A DNA stretch of 64,000 bases from DSOI01 sp041394885 (GTDB taxonomy: Bacteria > Acidobacteriota > Terriglobia > Bryobacterales > Bryobacteraceae). Shown here one piece after another: positions 50,829 through 60,124 of the stretch (its first letter is position 1; each line of letters begins with the position of its first letter). Location of the stretch: contig JAWKHI010000015.1 of assembly GCA_041394885.1 (NCBI GenBank), forward strand, positions 62,001-126,000. The letters run 5' to 3'. The notes beneath the pieces were generated by a model that was not told the origin of the DNA, searched no databases, and saw nothing but the letters and a program-made list of their open reading frames with translations. A program made the position numbers and the translations under genes.

Positions 50829-51784
50829 GGCCGGATGCCCTCCACATTGGTTTTGATTCGATATAAGCCGGTTCGCGCCGTCATGTACAGGGTCTTGCCG
50901 TCAGAGTCCCCAAACGTGCAATTGGCTGGGACCTCCGGGGGCCGGATCTTGCCGAGCAGCTTGCCCGACGGTGCAAACACCCAGATGCCGCCGGGTCCGG
51001 TGGCCCAAAGGTTTCCTTTCCGATCCACCTTCAGGCCGTCCGGAGAGCCGTCGGCGGTTTCCTTCGTTACGTCCCGGAACACCTTTCCGTTCGCCAGAGA
51101 TCCATCGGCCGCGACATCGTAAATCATCCAGATCTTGCGCGCGGGGTCGGAATTGGCGATCCACATCTTTTTGCGGTCCGGGGAAAACGCGATGCCGTTG
51201 GGCCGGCTCAGCTCGCTTGTGAGCAGGTCCAGTTTTCCGTTGACACGCAGCCGGTAGACGCCATTGAAGGCCAGTTCCTTGGCCGGATCGGCGTCTTCCT
51301 TGGCGAATCCATACGGCGGGTCAGTGAAATAGAAATCGCCGTTGGGATGAAACACGCCGTCATTGGGGCTGTTGAGCCGCTTGCCCTGGTAGCGGTCCGC
51401 CAGAACCGTTATCTTGCCATCGGTTTCCGTGCGAGCCACACGCCGGTTGGCATGCTCGCAGGACACCAGGCGCCCCTGGGCGTCGAGGGTGAGTCCATTG
51501 GCGCCGACGAATTGCCCTTGCGCGAACTTGCCCGGAAACACAGGGTGGCGGAATACGGTGACGCCGCCGGCGGGGGTCCATTTGCGGATGGCGTTAGCTG
51601 GAATGTCGGTGAACAGGAGATGGTCCTCGATCCAGACCGGCCCCTCGGTGAACATCATGTCTCCCGCCAGCTTTTCGATCTTGGCGCCGGAGGGCACCAG
51701 TTGAGAGAACGAGGGATCCGCGGTGACGATCGGCTGCGCGCAGAGCGGGGCCACCATGCAGAAAGCGGTCAGCAGTAGTCTCAT
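50825..51784 (-). CDS. SMP-30/gluconolactonase-like beta-propeller, exported
   Basis: The 319-residue protein has a signal peptide (RLLLTAFCMVAPLCAQ) and the SMP-30/gluconolactonase six-bladed propeller pattern. MMFTEGPVWIEDHLLFTDIP near 43-62 holds the metal-binding Glu. RLNSPNDGVFHPNGDFYFTD near 135-154 holds the conserved Asn and Asp. SELSRPNGIAFSPDRKKMWI near 190-209 holds a second Asn, and DGSPDGLKVDRKGNLWATGP near 244-263 the final Asp. It likely hydrolyses a sugar lactone. The downstream ThuA-like gene overlaps it by 4 bases. Confidence 0.92.
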   Translation of the reverse strand: MRLLLTAFCMVAPLCAQPIVTADPSFSQLVPSGAKIEKLAGDMMFTEGPVWIEDHLLFTDIPANAIRKWTPAGGVTVFRHPVFPGKFAQGQFVGANGLTLDAQGRLVSCEHANRRVARTETDGKITVLADRYQGKRLNSPNDGVFHPNGDFYFTDPPYGFAKEDADPAKELAFNGVYRLRVNGKLDLLTSELSRPNGIAFSPDRKKMWIANSDPARKIWMIYDVAADGSLANGKVFRDVTKETADGSPDGLKVDRKGNLWATGPGGIWVFAPSGKLLGKIRPPEVPANCTFGDSDGKTLYMTARTGLYRIKTNVEGIRP

Positions 51785-51845
51785 CGGTAGAGCATGATAT
51801 CAGACTCCTGACGTGCTACCCTGAACCCGATTGGAGTTCCGGACT

Positions 51846-52427
51846 ATGCCTTGTAACACTATGCCTTGTAACAATGCGGAAGCATCGCACGTTTCGCGAC
51901 GCGCGATTTTGGGCTTGGCGTCGATGGCCGGCGCCGGGCGATTGTTGGCTCAGGACGACCTGTTCCCGGAAGTACCCTACGTTCCCACTCCTCCCGAGGT
52001 GGTGGACGCGATGCTCGCAATGGCTGCCGTCAAGAGCTCCGACGTCGTCTACGACCTCGGCTGCGGCGACGGACGGATCGTGATCGCCGCGGCGAAAAAG
52101 TACGGCGCCACCGGCACCGGCTTCGACATCGACCCCGAGCGCATCAAGGAAGCCACTGAGAACGCCAGGCACGAAGGCGTCACCGGTAAGGTCAGGTTCG
52201 TGAAGCAGGATCTCTTCGAGGCGGATCTTTCCGCGGCATCCGTGATCACCATGTATCTGCTGCCGTCTGTCAATCTGCGGCTCCGGCCAAAGTTGCTGCG
52301 GGAGTTGAAACCCGGTACACGGCTCGTCTCCCACGCTTTCGACATGGGCGATTGGAAGCCCGAGAAAGAAGATCAGATCGACGGGCGCCGAATCTACTTC
52401 TGGACGATACCCGAACGCAAAGGCTGA
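51846..52427 (+). CDS. Class I SAM methyltransferase with an export-type leader
   Basis: The ATG at 51846 is the first of a tandem duplicated start block (two near-identical 15-base units, 51846-51860 and 51861-51875); a TTG at 51831 is also in frame. The 193-residue product (from 51846) has a Tat-like leader (SRRAILGLASMAGAGRLLA), a pattern normally seen in exported proteins. It then has a full methyltransferase core: VVYDLGCGDGRIVIAAAK near 66-83, GFDIDPERIKEATENARHEG, and VITMYLLPSVNLRLRPKLL. A SAM-dependent enzyme outside the cytoplasm would be unusual. The leader may be a membrane anchor that stays cytoplasmic-facing. Confidence 0.82.
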   Translation: MPCNTMPCNNAEASHVSRRAILGLASMAGAGRLLAQDDLFPEVPYVPTPPEVVDAMLAMAAVKSSDVVYDLGCGDGRIVIAAAKKYGATGTGFDIDPERIKEATENARHEGVTGKVRFVKQDLFEADLSAASVITMYLLPSVNLRLRPKLLRELKPGTRLVSHAFDMGDWKPEKEDQIDGRRIYFWTIPERKG

Positions 52428-52444
52428 TCCCGAGGGGAGTGGGC

Positions 52445-53092
52445 GTGCGAATCGCCATCGTCTCCGATATTCACGGCCATCTTGCTGCTCTGGAGGCCGT
52501 TGTGGCCGATTTGCGCGAGACCGCGCCGGATCTCGTCGTTCACGGAGGCGACCTCGCCGACGGCGGCCCCAACCCCGCCGAGGTGGTGGACCGCATTCGC
52601 GATCTCGGCTGGCCGGGCGTGCTCGGCAACACCGACGAGATGCATACGCGGCCGGAGTCGCTCGAAGATTTCGCCCGGCAATCGACGCAGCCGCGCGCGC
52701 TTTGGGACTCGATCCGTGCGATGGCAAAAGTCACGCGGGAGGCTCTCGGCAACGATCGGGTCCAGTGGCTCTCGGGTCTTCCGCTCGAGTTCATTCACGA
52801 GCAGCTCGTACTGATCCATGCCAGCCCCGGCGATCCCTGGCGGTCACCCGGCCCCGCCGCCACGGATGAGGAACTGGAGCGCACCTATGCGCCGATCGGA
52901 CAGGCGATGGTCGTTTACGGGCACATCCACCATCCGTTCGTGCGCCGCCTTGCCGGCCGCGACGGCGCGGCGCTGGTGGTGGCCAATTCGGGAAGCGTGG
53001 GTTTGCCGCACGATGGCGATCCGCGCCCGTCCTACCTGTTGCTGGACGATTTCACTCCGGCCATCCGGCGTGTTGCCGTGCCGGAACGCTGA
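52445..53092 (+). CDS. Metallophosphoesterase (YfcE/MJ0936-like)
   Basis: The GTG at 52445 has a GAGGGGAG site and begins the domain exactly (RIAIVSDIHGHLAALEAV). The 215-residue protein shows the calcineurin-like pattern: DIH near residue 8-10, VVHGGDLADGGPNP near 34-47, GNTDE near 61-65, HASPGDPW in the middle, and GHIHHPFV near 160-167, followed by VANSGSVGLPHDGDPRPSYL. These supply the two-metal site ligands. The family hydrolyses phosphodiesters or phosphomonoesters; the substrate here is unknown. It follows the methyltransferase after 17 bases and may be co-transcribed. Confidence 0.92.
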   Translation: MRIAIVSDIHGHLAALEAVVADLRETAPDLVVHGGDLADGGPNPAEVVDRIRDLGWPGVLGNTDEMHTRPESLEDFARQSTQPRALWDSIRAMAKVTREALGNDRVQWLSGLPLEFIHEQLVLIHASPGDPWRSPGPAATDEELERTYAPIGQAMVVYGHIHHPFVRRLAGRDGAALVVANSGSVGLPHDGDPRPSYLLLDDFTPAIRRVAVPER

Positions 53093-53098
53093 TGCCCC

Positions 53099-53932
53099 TT
53101 ACAGATTCAGGCGGCAGACCACCCCGACGTCGTCGCAGTACCACAGGACGCCATTGCGGATCGTCATGCCGTGCGGAAGCGGGTCGCGATCGCCGAGTTG
53201 GATCTTCCCGATCACATTGCCATCGCTCACGTCGTACTTGAAGATCGCGTTGGCGTTGGAATCCACACACCAAAGATCCTTGCCTTCCCAGCCGAGACCA
53301 TGCGGACGGTCTCCGGCGGTCTTCCATTGAAATTCCACTTGGAAGTTCGCCGGGTTGATTCGGTAGATGCTCGCCGAGGGCGGAACCGCCAGGTACAACT
53401 TGCCGTATTTGAACTCCACTCCATGCGCGCCGGTTACCGGACGGGGCGCGTTTGGATCCGGGGGCGGCGGCGCTGGGGCGGCGGATTCTCTCGTCTCCGG
53501 GCGGGCCGCCGCGGGCTCCCGCCGCACCAGCGGGCTCTTCCTGGGGTTCGGCCAGTTGACAACGCCCGCGCCCGGCGTCTCGTAGGCGGCCAGGGTCTTG
53601 CCCGATATCCGGTCCACCTTCAGAACCTTGTGGTCATAGGTCGAAGCGATCCATAGATGCGCGCCGTCCCAGCCGACGCCGGACCCGGCCACCGAATCCG
53701 TATTCAGCTTCTCTTTGAGGTTCCCGTCCCAGTCGACCAAGTATAGGGCGTTGTCACCGCCCTGGTTGAGGATCCAGAGCCCTTCTTCGGTGGCCTGGAG
53801 CCCGTTTGGGACCGGGCAGGGGGCGCGAAAGGCGATGTCCACCTTGACTTGACGGGTATGGAAAGACTCGCCCGGGGCGGCGACGGCTCCGAGCGCGGCG
53901 GCGGGGAGGGCGAGGAAGTGTCGGCGGCGCAT
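53099..53932 (-). CDS. Exported beta-propeller protein (glutamine-cyclotransferase/NHL-like)
   Basis: The start at 53932 (MRRRHFLALPAAALGAVAA) gives a twin-arginine-like leader; an upstream in-frame ATG at 53968 precedes it without protein-like sequence. The 277-residue product has repeated W/D blades (GLWILNQGGDNALYLVDWDG, GWDGAHLWIASTYDHKVLKV, GWEGKDLWCVDSNANAIFKY, MTIRNGVLWYCDDVGVVCRL). This is the pattern of single-chain propellers such as the glutamine cyclotransferase-like or NHL folds. Between blades 2 and 3 is a Pro-rich insert (APAPPPPDPNAPRP). It is divergent from the RhaD-SDR gene. Function is unknown; a sugar-linked periplasmic role is guessed. Confidence 0.78.
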   Translation of the reverse strand: MRRRHFLALPAAALGAVAAPGESFHTRQVKVDIAFRAPCPVPNGLQATEEGLWILNQGGDNALYLVDWDGNLKEKLNTDSVAGSGVGWDGAHLWIASTYDHKVLKVDRISGKTLAAYETPGAGVVNWPNPRKSPLVRREPAAARPETRESAAPAPPPPDPNAPRPVTGAHGVEFKYGKLYLAVPPSASIYRINPANFQVEFQWKTAGDRPHGLGWEGKDLWCVDSNANAIFKYDVSDGNVIGKIQLGDRDPLPHGMTIRNGVLWYCDDVGVVCRLNL

Positions 53933-53989
53933 GGCCGCATTATATCTGTCAGTGAATTCCAGATACACCCCATCTTATACTAGGTGTTC

Positions 53990-56197
53990 ATGCTCCAATT
54001 CCTCAAAGACCTTTGGGACCCGTCCGTGGCGACGTCCCTCGAAGCCGACGGCCTCGCGCTTCTGACCTATCGCTCGAACCTTCTGGGCGCCGATCTCCGC
54101 ATCACCAATTTCGGCGGGGGAAACACCAGTTCCAAACTCGCGCTTCCGGATCCGTTCACGCGGAAGGACACGCAAGTTCTGGCCGTGAAGGGGTCCGGCG
54201 GCGACCTCGGTTCCATCAAGAAGACCGGTTTCGCCCTCCTCTACATGGATCGCCTCAATGACCTCCGCGGCATCTACCGCGGGGAAGCTCATGAGGATGA
54301 GATGGTGGGCTACTATCCGCTGGCGGCGTTCGGCGACAGCCGGGTGGCTGCCTCAATCGACACGCCCCTACATGGCTTTTTGCCGTACCCGCACGTGGAT
54401 CACCTGCATCCGGATTGGGCCATCGCCATCGCCGCCGCCGCCAACGGCAAGGAGAAGCTCGACGAGTTCAATGCCAAGTACGGCCACAAGGTTGTTTGGC
54501 TGCCGTGGCAGCGTCCCGGCTTCGAACTGGGGTTGATGCTGGCCAAAGCGGTCACGGACAACCCCGATTGCGATGGCATCCTGCTCGGCTCGCATGGCCT
54601 GTTCACATGGGGCGGCACGCAGCGGGATTGCTATATCAACTCGGTCCGCATGATCGACGACATGGGCAAGTTCCTGAACGAACATGAGCAGCGGCTATCG
54701 GGGCCCGCCTTCGGGGGCGCGAAGTATTCGCAAAGCCCCAAGGCTCAGTCCCTTGCCGCCGCCATTTTCCCGTACCTGCGCGGCGCGGTGGGCCAGAGCC
54801 GGCGTTCGGTGGGACATTATAACGATTCGGGAGACGTGCAGGAGTTCGCCAACTCGCAGCGCGCCGAAGAGTTGGCCCGTCTGGGAACCAGTTGTCCGGA
54901 CCATTTCCTGCGCACCAAGATCTCACCCCTCTACGTGGACTGGAATCCGGAAACCGAAGACATTCCCGCACTCCAGGCCAAGCTCGACGCCGGGCTGGCC
55001 GCCTATCGCGAGTCGTACAAAGCCTACCACGCCGCGTTCGCCGAGCCTGATTCACCCGCCGTGCGCGATCCGAACCCGTCGGTGGTGCTGATACCGGGTA
55101 TCGGCATGTTCACCTTCGGTAAGAACAAGCCCGAAGCCCGTATCAGCGGCGAATTCTATGTCAACGCCATCCACGTGATGGCGGGGGCCATCGCACTGGG
55201 TAACGGCGCGGCGCCTCCCGCCGTGCTTCCCCAAGCCAAGAACGCCGAAGACAGCAAGGCGTTTTCCAGCCTGCACAACTACGTCGCTCTGCCGCAGCGC
55301 GAAGCCTTCCGCATCGAATACTGGGCGCTCGAGGAAGCCAAGCTCCGGCGGATGCCACCCGAGCAGGAATTCAGCCGGCGCATCGTGCTGGTGGTAGGCG
55401 GCGGTGCGGGCATCGGACGCAACACCGCGCTCGACCTCGCCCGAGGCGGCGCGAACGTCATGATCGCCGACAAGAACGAGGAGGCCGCGCGCGCGGTGGC
55501 CGTTGAAGCCGCGCAGTTGACTTCCAAGGAAGCCGTCGCCTCCTGCTACATCGACCTTACCGACCGGAAATCCATCGACGACGCCATCGACCGGGCGGTG
55601 CTCGCCTTCGGCGGGCTCGACGGCGTTGTGAACACCGCGGCGGTGTTCATCGCACCCGATCTGAACGGAAAACTCACCGACGAAAAGTGGGCCCTCACGC
55701 TCAGCGTCAACGTGACCGGTAATCACTTCCTGCTCGACGAAGCGGCGATCGTGCTGCGCCAGCAGAATCTTCCATCCACCATCGTGTTGACCAGTTCCGC
55801 CAATGCAGTGGTCCCCAAGCGCGGCAGCGAGGCCTACGATGTGTCGAAGAGCGCCGTGAATCACATGGTGCGGGAGTACGCCATCGATCTGTCGCCCCGT
55901 ATCCGCGTGAACGCGATCGCGCCGGCCACCGTCGTGGAGGGCTCGACGATGTTCCCACGGGATCGTGTGATGGCTTCGCTCGCCAAGTACAAGATCGCCT
56001 TCGAGGAGTCCGAGTCCACCGACGAATTGCGTCACAAGCTGGCCCAGTTCTACGCCCAGCGGACCCTTACGAAACTCCCGATCACCCCAGCCGATTGCGC
56101 CCAGGCGATCCTTTATCTGACTAGTGACCGCAGCGCCAAAACCACCGGCCACGTGATTCCGGTGGATGGTGGATTGCCCGAGGCGTTCCTGCGATAG
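53990..56197 (+). CDS. Bifunctional rhamnulose-1-phosphate aldolase / short-chain dehydrogenase (RhaD-SDR fusion)
   Basis: The ATG at 53990 is the likely start (an in-frame GTG at 53984 is also possible), giving 735 residues. The N-terminal class II aldolase domain has HVDHLHPDWAIAIAAAANGK near 133-152 with the zinc-binding His pair, and ILLGSHGLFTWGG near 201-213. The C-terminal ~270 residues are an SDR: VLVVGGGAGIGRNTALDLAR near 465-484 (NAD-binding GxxxGIG) and the YDVSK active site (EAYDVSKSAVN, near 615-625). Such fusions cleave rhamnulose-1-phosphate and reduce or oxidise the lactaldehyde formed. No other rhamnose gene is visible nearby. Confidence 0.92.
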   Translation: MLQFLKDLWDPSVATSLEADGLALLTYRSNLLGADLRITNFGGGNTSSKLALPDPFTRKDTQVLAVKGSGGDLGSIKKTGFALLYMDRLNDLRGIYRGEAHEDEMVGYYPLAAFGDSRVAASIDTPLHGFLPYPHVDHLHPDWAIAIAAAANGKEKLDEFNAKYGHKVVWLPWQRPGFELGLMLAKAVTDNPDCDGILLGSHGLFTWGGTQRDCYINSVRMIDDMGKFLNEHEQRLSGPAFGGAKYSQSPKAQSLAAAIFPYLRGAVGQSRRSVGHYNDSGDVQEFANSQRAEELARLGTSCPDHFLRTKISPLYVDWNPETEDIPALQAKLDAGLAAYRESYKAYHAAFAEPDSPAVRDPNPSVVLIPGIGMFTFGKNKPEARISGEFYVNAIHVMAGAIALGNGAAPPAVLPQAKNAEDSKAFSSLHNYVALPQREAFRIEYWALEEAKLRRMPPEQEFSRRIVLVVGGGAGIGRNTALDLARGGANVMIADKNEEAARAVAVEAAQLTSKEAVASCYIDLTDRKSIDDAIDRAVLAFGGLDGVVNTAAVFIAPDLNGKLTDEKWALTLSVNVTGNHFLLDEAAIVLRQQNLPSTIVLTSSANAVVPKRGSEAYDVSKSAVNHMVREYAIDLSPRIRVNAIAPATVVEGSTMFPRDRVMASLAKYKIAFEESESTDELRHKLAQFYAQRTLTKLPITPADCAQAILYLTSDRSAKTTGHVIPVDGGLPEAFLR

Positions 56198-56251
56198 GGA
56201 GGGCCATATGAGCGGCGGGCGACCCGGCGGGGGGCGGCCTCGAATCTGTCT

Positions 56252-56644
56252 CTAGCCCGCCCGCTTGGCCCAATATCCCTTCCAGGCGAGAGAACCCAGA
56301 AGCACCGTCGCCAGTGCCACGGCGTAGGAGAGGGCGACCGCGGGCATCCATCCCATGGGGCGCCCTTCGATAAGCCGGGTGGCGCCCCACGCCATCACCG
56401 CGGCGCCCGCCGCGCCGGGAATTCCGGGCCAACGGAGGAGCGCTTCCGCCGCCAGCAGGGCCGCCCCCAGCGCGATCAATCCCAGTCCAGCTCCGGTTAC
56501 TCCCCATTCCCACATCCGTGCCGCCGCCAGAAGCATGAGCACGCTGCCCGCCGCGCCCGGAATCACCCATCCTGGCCGGCAGCACTCCAGATAAACCAAC
56601 AGGATCCCCGCCACCAGCATTCCGTAGGCTTGCGCCGCGCTCAT
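56252..56644 (-). CDS. Small NfeD-like integral membrane protein
   Basis: The 130-residue product (ATG 56644; a TTG at 56650 is in frame) has four or five membrane helices. AGILLVYLECCRPGWVIPGA (about 11-30) and LLAAEALLRWPGIPGAAGAA (about 63-82) are the repeated Glu-x2-xPG-x-x-G hallmark of the NfeD membrane region (a loop between helices that contacts stomatin-like partners). The soluble OB domain of full NfeD is missing. Its partner stomatin/SPFH protein is not in the window. Function is inferred only by resemblance. Confidence 0.65.
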   Translation of the reverse strand: MSAAQAYGMLVAGILLVYLECCRPGWVIPGAAGSVLMLLAAARMWEWGVTGAGLGLIALGAALLAAEALLRWPGIPGAAGAAVMAWGATRLIEGRPMGWMPAVALSYAVALATVLLGSLAWKGYWAKRAG

Positions 56645-56662
56645 CGGCAAGAGAGGACCACC

Positions 56663-58849
56663 TCAGGTCTGATTGAACGGCAGCGTGTAAGGCCATCCGG
56701 GATGCTGTGCCGTTCCCCGGTCGTCCCAACACTCGAGCACGAAGCGTTTCTGCTTGTAGTCCACCCGCACGATCCCGAAACCGTCTCGCTTCTTCGTCTT
56801 GTCGGCCAGGCCATTGCCACGCGGTTTCACCTTCCGGAATGCCGCGAAGCTCACCGGCGGATTGGCCACCGCGAGCATTCTGAATCTGTTCCCGAAAAAG
56901 TCCGTCGCGTTGCCGGTGGGCGATGCGCGCCCGGCCGGCTCGAACCAACGCTGGAAGCTGGTGCCGGTGGACGGCGCGGAAAACTGCACGATGCCATCGG
57001 TGAAGGTGTCCAACCCGTGGCGGATGAGCATCCCGAGGTGCTGGTCTCCCGAGAGAAGCAGGGCGCCGGCCTTCTTCAGGAGGCGGATGGCACGGTCCCG
57101 TCCCGCCTTCGGGTAGCCGTTGGCGTCATAGTCCTGGGCGGGCGCCCCGGTCTCGGTGGTGTGTGCGCAGGCCCACACTGTTTGCGTCACGCAGATCTTC
57201 GGCTTGGTCCGGTCCTGCGCCCATTGCTCGAGGAACCGTTCCTGCCTCGCGCCCAACAGCACAGACGGCGGATTGCGGCGCCGCGCCGATGGCCGGGCGA
57301 CTTTGAACTTCCGGTCTTCGAGCACGGCGAAACTGGCGCCGCCGTATTCGAACGCGCCGTAGTAGACACCGATGTTCTGGTCAACCGGGGTGGGGTCAAA
57401 CGGGTCCGGATTGTGCGAGGTCTGGGTGCGCTGCACCAGATTCACGAACTCGGCGGACCGGACGTATCCGCCCTGGTTCTGATCCTTGTCCGGGGCCATC
57501 CGCCCGCCTTCGCCCCAGATGTTTCCGTGATAGACGTCGTGATCGTCCACCAGGACGATGGCCGGGGTGTCGCGCGCCAGATCGCGGAAAGCCCACACCC
57601 ACAGGTACCACTTGTACAGATAGTCGAGCCTGGGATTGTCGCTGGGGTCCGCCGGTGTGGGAACGTTTTGATAGATCTGGTCTCCGGTGAACAGCAGCAG
57701 ATGGGGCTTATGGGAGGCAGCGGCCTCGATCACCGGGGCATGCGGGAAGTAGATGCACTTGTGGGTGTAGCGTCCGAGGTATTCGCCGTCGGGGAACTCC
57801 TGTGGCTTGGTGTCACGGCCGTTGCGCGCCATCGGCATGTGGCAACTGAACAGACCCACCACCAGTGTTTCTCCGGCCGGCGGTTCCTTCCGGATCTTGC
57901 CGGAGTAGCTTCCGCCGGCCGCGGTGATGCGATACTCCCAGTCACGCGTCGAATCCCAGTCCGGCAGGCGGAACCGCGCGGTGTAGCCAGGATCGATTGG
58001 CACCGCCGCGGCGAAACGCCAAGCCTCGCCCGCGCCGCGAATCTCGAGCCGCGCCTCATTGGCCGCCGCCTCCACCGGAAACAGTTGCGCCGTCAGTTTC
58101 AGTGTCCGGCCGTTGAGGGAGTGCAGTGCACCGAGAATGGGTCCGGTGGCGCGCGATTCCTCCACCAGGAGCTTGGACCCCTCGGCGGTGAAGTCCCGGA
58201 AAGCGGCGGTGGCGCCGTAGCATACCAGCCCGATCGAGCCGAGAATCTCGGCCTCGGGCACGGCCCGGCGGATCGCAGTGGACCGGCCCGCTGACAGGCT
58301 CACGTCATAGGTGCCGGCCTTGGCCCCTGGCCGGATGTCCAGGCGCAGCTCGAGTTCGAGGGCCGGCGGCGTCTGCGCCGTCACCGATGGAATGCGGGCG
58401 TAGGCGAGCGGCCGTTCCTCGTTGGTGTGCTCGCGGAATTCGAGCGTCCCGTCGGCCGACATGACGGCGAAGAACCCGCCATTAGCGCCGGAGGGAGGCA
58501 GCATCAGCGCGGCCGCGCGCCAGTCCAGTTGCCCCGATCCGCCGCCGATCAGGAAGCCGGCGAATCCCAGCAGTCCGGGATCGCGGCGAATCCGCACGCG
58601 GAGGTGCACCTCACCCGGACCGGCTTTGCACTCCCGCGTGAGCAGCATGGCGGTCCGCAATTCGCTCGCGTCCAGGCACTCGACCCAGCCGTCACGAATA
58701 CGCCAGTCCGCGAGCCGGTTCGCCCACATCTGGGGGCAGATCCATGTGCGTGTGACCGCCTCGGGAATCAGGGCGGCGGGGGCGGCTTGGGCGGAATCGG
58801 TAAGCAGGGACGCCGCAGGCGCGGCGAGCAAGTCCCGTCGGGTCCACAT
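56663..58849 (-). CDS. PhoD-like alkaline phosphatase family protein
   Basis: The 728-residue protein starts MWTRRDLLAAPAASLLTDSA, a Tat-type leader. The first ~330 residues are beta-rich and carry several Trp/Arg segments (LRVRIRRDPGLLGFAGFLIG near 87-106). They are followed by a Fibronectin/PhoD_N-like strand section (WEYRITAAGGSYSGKIRKEP). The metallophosphatase core starts near 335: LLLFTGDQIYQNV, LVDDHDVYHGNIW near 432-444, and LLLSGDQHLGMLIRHGL near 595-611 (metal ligands Asp, Asn/His pairs). The family releases phosphate from esters or wall teichoic-type polymers. It is divergent from the enolase-superfamily gene with only 35 bases between starts. Confidence 0.85.
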   Translation of the reverse strand: MWTRRDLLAAPAASLLTDSAQAAPAALIPEAVTRTWICPQMWANRLADWRIRDGWVECLDASELRTAMLLTRECKAGPGEVHLRVRIRRDPGLLGFAGFLIGGGSGQLDWRAAALMLPPSGANGGFFAVMSADGTLEFREHTNEERPLAYARIPSVTAQTPPALELELRLDIRPGAKAGTYDVSLSAGRSTAIRRAVPEAEILGSIGLVCYGATAAFRDFTAEGSKLLVEESRATGPILGALHSLNGRTLKLTAQLFPVEAAANEARLEIRGAGEAWRFAAAVPIDPGYTARFRLPDWDSTRDWEYRITAAGGSYSGKIRKEPPAGETLVVGLFSCHMPMARNGRDTKPQEFPDGEYLGRYTHKCIYFPHAPVIEAAASHKPHLLLFTGDQIYQNVPTPADPSDNPRLDYLYKWYLWVWAFRDLARDTPAIVLVDDHDVYHGNIWGEGGRMAPDKDQNQGGYVRSAEFVNLVQRTQTSHNPDPFDPTPVDQNIGVYYGAFEYGGASFAVLEDRKFKVARPSARRRNPPSVLLGARQERFLEQWAQDRTKPKICVTQTVWACAHTTETGAPAQDYDANGYPKAGRDRAIRLLKKAGALLLSGDQHLGMLIRHGLDTFTDGIVQFSAPSTGTSFQRWFEPAGRASPTGNATDFFGNRFRMLAVANPPVSFAAFRKVKPRGNGLADKTKKRDGFGIVRVDYKQKRFVLECWDDRGTAQHPGWPYTLPFNQT

Positions 58850-58884
58850 CTTTACCTAGCACGGTAGCAGATAATGACGAAGTG

Positions 58885-60114
58885 ATGCCCGGAAGCACGA
58901 AGCGAATCAGCCAACCCTCGATCAGCCGAAGACAGATGCTCATGGCCGGCCTTGCCCTACCCGCCGCGGCGCAACGAGTGATCCCCTACTGCGAAGAGCC
59001 TTTTTTGAATCTGCACCAGTGGTCCGCCACGCCGGTCAAGATCGCCTCGGTGGAATTGCTGCGGCGCGACAAAGACTATTTTGTCCGCGTCCGCTCCGCC
59101 GCGGGCGTCGAGGGTGTCTGCAAGACCAAGCAGGTGGACGACTACATTCCGATCCTGCTGCGCCGCATCGCACCCGAGTTCGTGGGCAAGGACGCGCGGG
59201 ATCTGGAGACGCTCATCGACGAGGTCTACGTCAAGAACTACAAGATGGCCGGGCAGGCGTTCTGGGCTCCTCTCGCCTACGTGGAGCAGGCGACGTTCGA
59301 CCTGCTTGGCCGGACGGCCGGCAAACCCGTTGGGGCGCTGCTCGGCGGCGTAATTCGCAGAAGGGTGCCCGTCTACCTAAGCGGCTCCGGACGCGAGACC
59401 ACGGCTGAGGAGGAAGTGGCCGTCTACGTCCGTGGCGTGGCCGAGACCGGCGCCAAGGCCGTCAAGTTCAAAATCGGCGGGCGTATGAGCCGGAATCTCG
59501 ACACCTATCCCGGGCGAACGGAAACGCTGATGGAGTTGGCGCGCAAGCGGCTGGGCGATGGCATGCTTCTGTTCGCCGACGCCAACGGATCCTACAACGC
59601 CCCGAAGGCGATCGAGGTGGGCCGTATGCTCGAATCGTTGGGCGTGAAGTTCTTCGAAGAGCCGTGTCCGTGGGAAGAACTGGGCGAAACCAAGCGGGTG
59701 GCGGATGCGCTCGAGATGGCCGTGGCCGCGGGCGAGCAGGATGCTTCCCTGTGGCGGTTCCAGTGGATGATCGACAACAAGGTGGTCAACATCGTGCAGC
59801 CGGATCTCAACTACAACGGCGGTTTCATCCGGGCGCTGCGCGTGGCGCGGATGGCCCGGCAGGCCGGAATTCCCATCATTCCCCACAACACGCAGACGGG
59901 AGCGACATCGGTGAACATCCTGCAGTTCGCCTCGGCGGTGGAAAACATCGGGGGCTTCATGGAATATCCGCACCGCGCGATGCCGAAGAAAGAATCCTGG
60001 TACACGCCGAACTTTGCCATAAAGGACGGGCATATCGCAGTGCCGGAAACGCCAGGGCTGGGCATAGAAATCGACCCGGCGTATCTGGCGAAGGCGGAAG
60101 TGGTCCGCGCTTGA
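58885..60114 (+). CDS. Enolase-superfamily enzyme (mandelate racemase/muconate lactonising type), exported
   Basis: The ATG at 58885 (GTG at 58882 is in frame) gives 409 residues with a twin-arginine-like leader (SISRRQMLMAGLALPAAAQ). The N-terminal capping domain follows (VKIASVELLRRDKDYFVRVR). Catalytic residues of the barrel are seen in order: K-x-K in KAVKFKIGGR, Asp in LFADANGSY, Glu in FFEEPCPWEE, Glu in AAGEQDASL, and His in PIIPHNTQTGATS. This is a sugar-acid dehydratase or epimerase-type active site. Export is unusual for the family but common in Acidobacteria. It is followed after 10 bases by a DoxX-like gene. Confidence 0.9.
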   Translation: MPGSTKRISQPSISRRQMLMAGLALPAAAQRVIPYCEEPFLNLHQWSATPVKIASVELLRRDKDYFVRVRSAAGVEGVCKTKQVDDYIPILLRRIAPEFVGKDARDLETLIDEVYVKNYKMAGQAFWAPLAYVEQATFDLLGRTAGKPVGALLGGVIRRRVPVYLSGSGRETTAEEEVAVYVRGVAETGAKAVKFKIGGRMSRNLDTYPGRTETLMELARKRLGDGMLLFADANGSYNAPKAIEVGRMLESLGVKFFEEPCPWEELGETKRVADALEMAVAAGEQDASLWRFQWMIDNKVVNIVQPDLNYNGGFIRALRVARMARQAGIPIIPHNTQTGATSVNILQFASAVENIGGFMEYPHRAMPKKESWYTPNFAIKDGHIAVPETPGLGIEIDPAYLAKAEVVRA

Positions 60115-60124
60115 TTTCAAGCCG

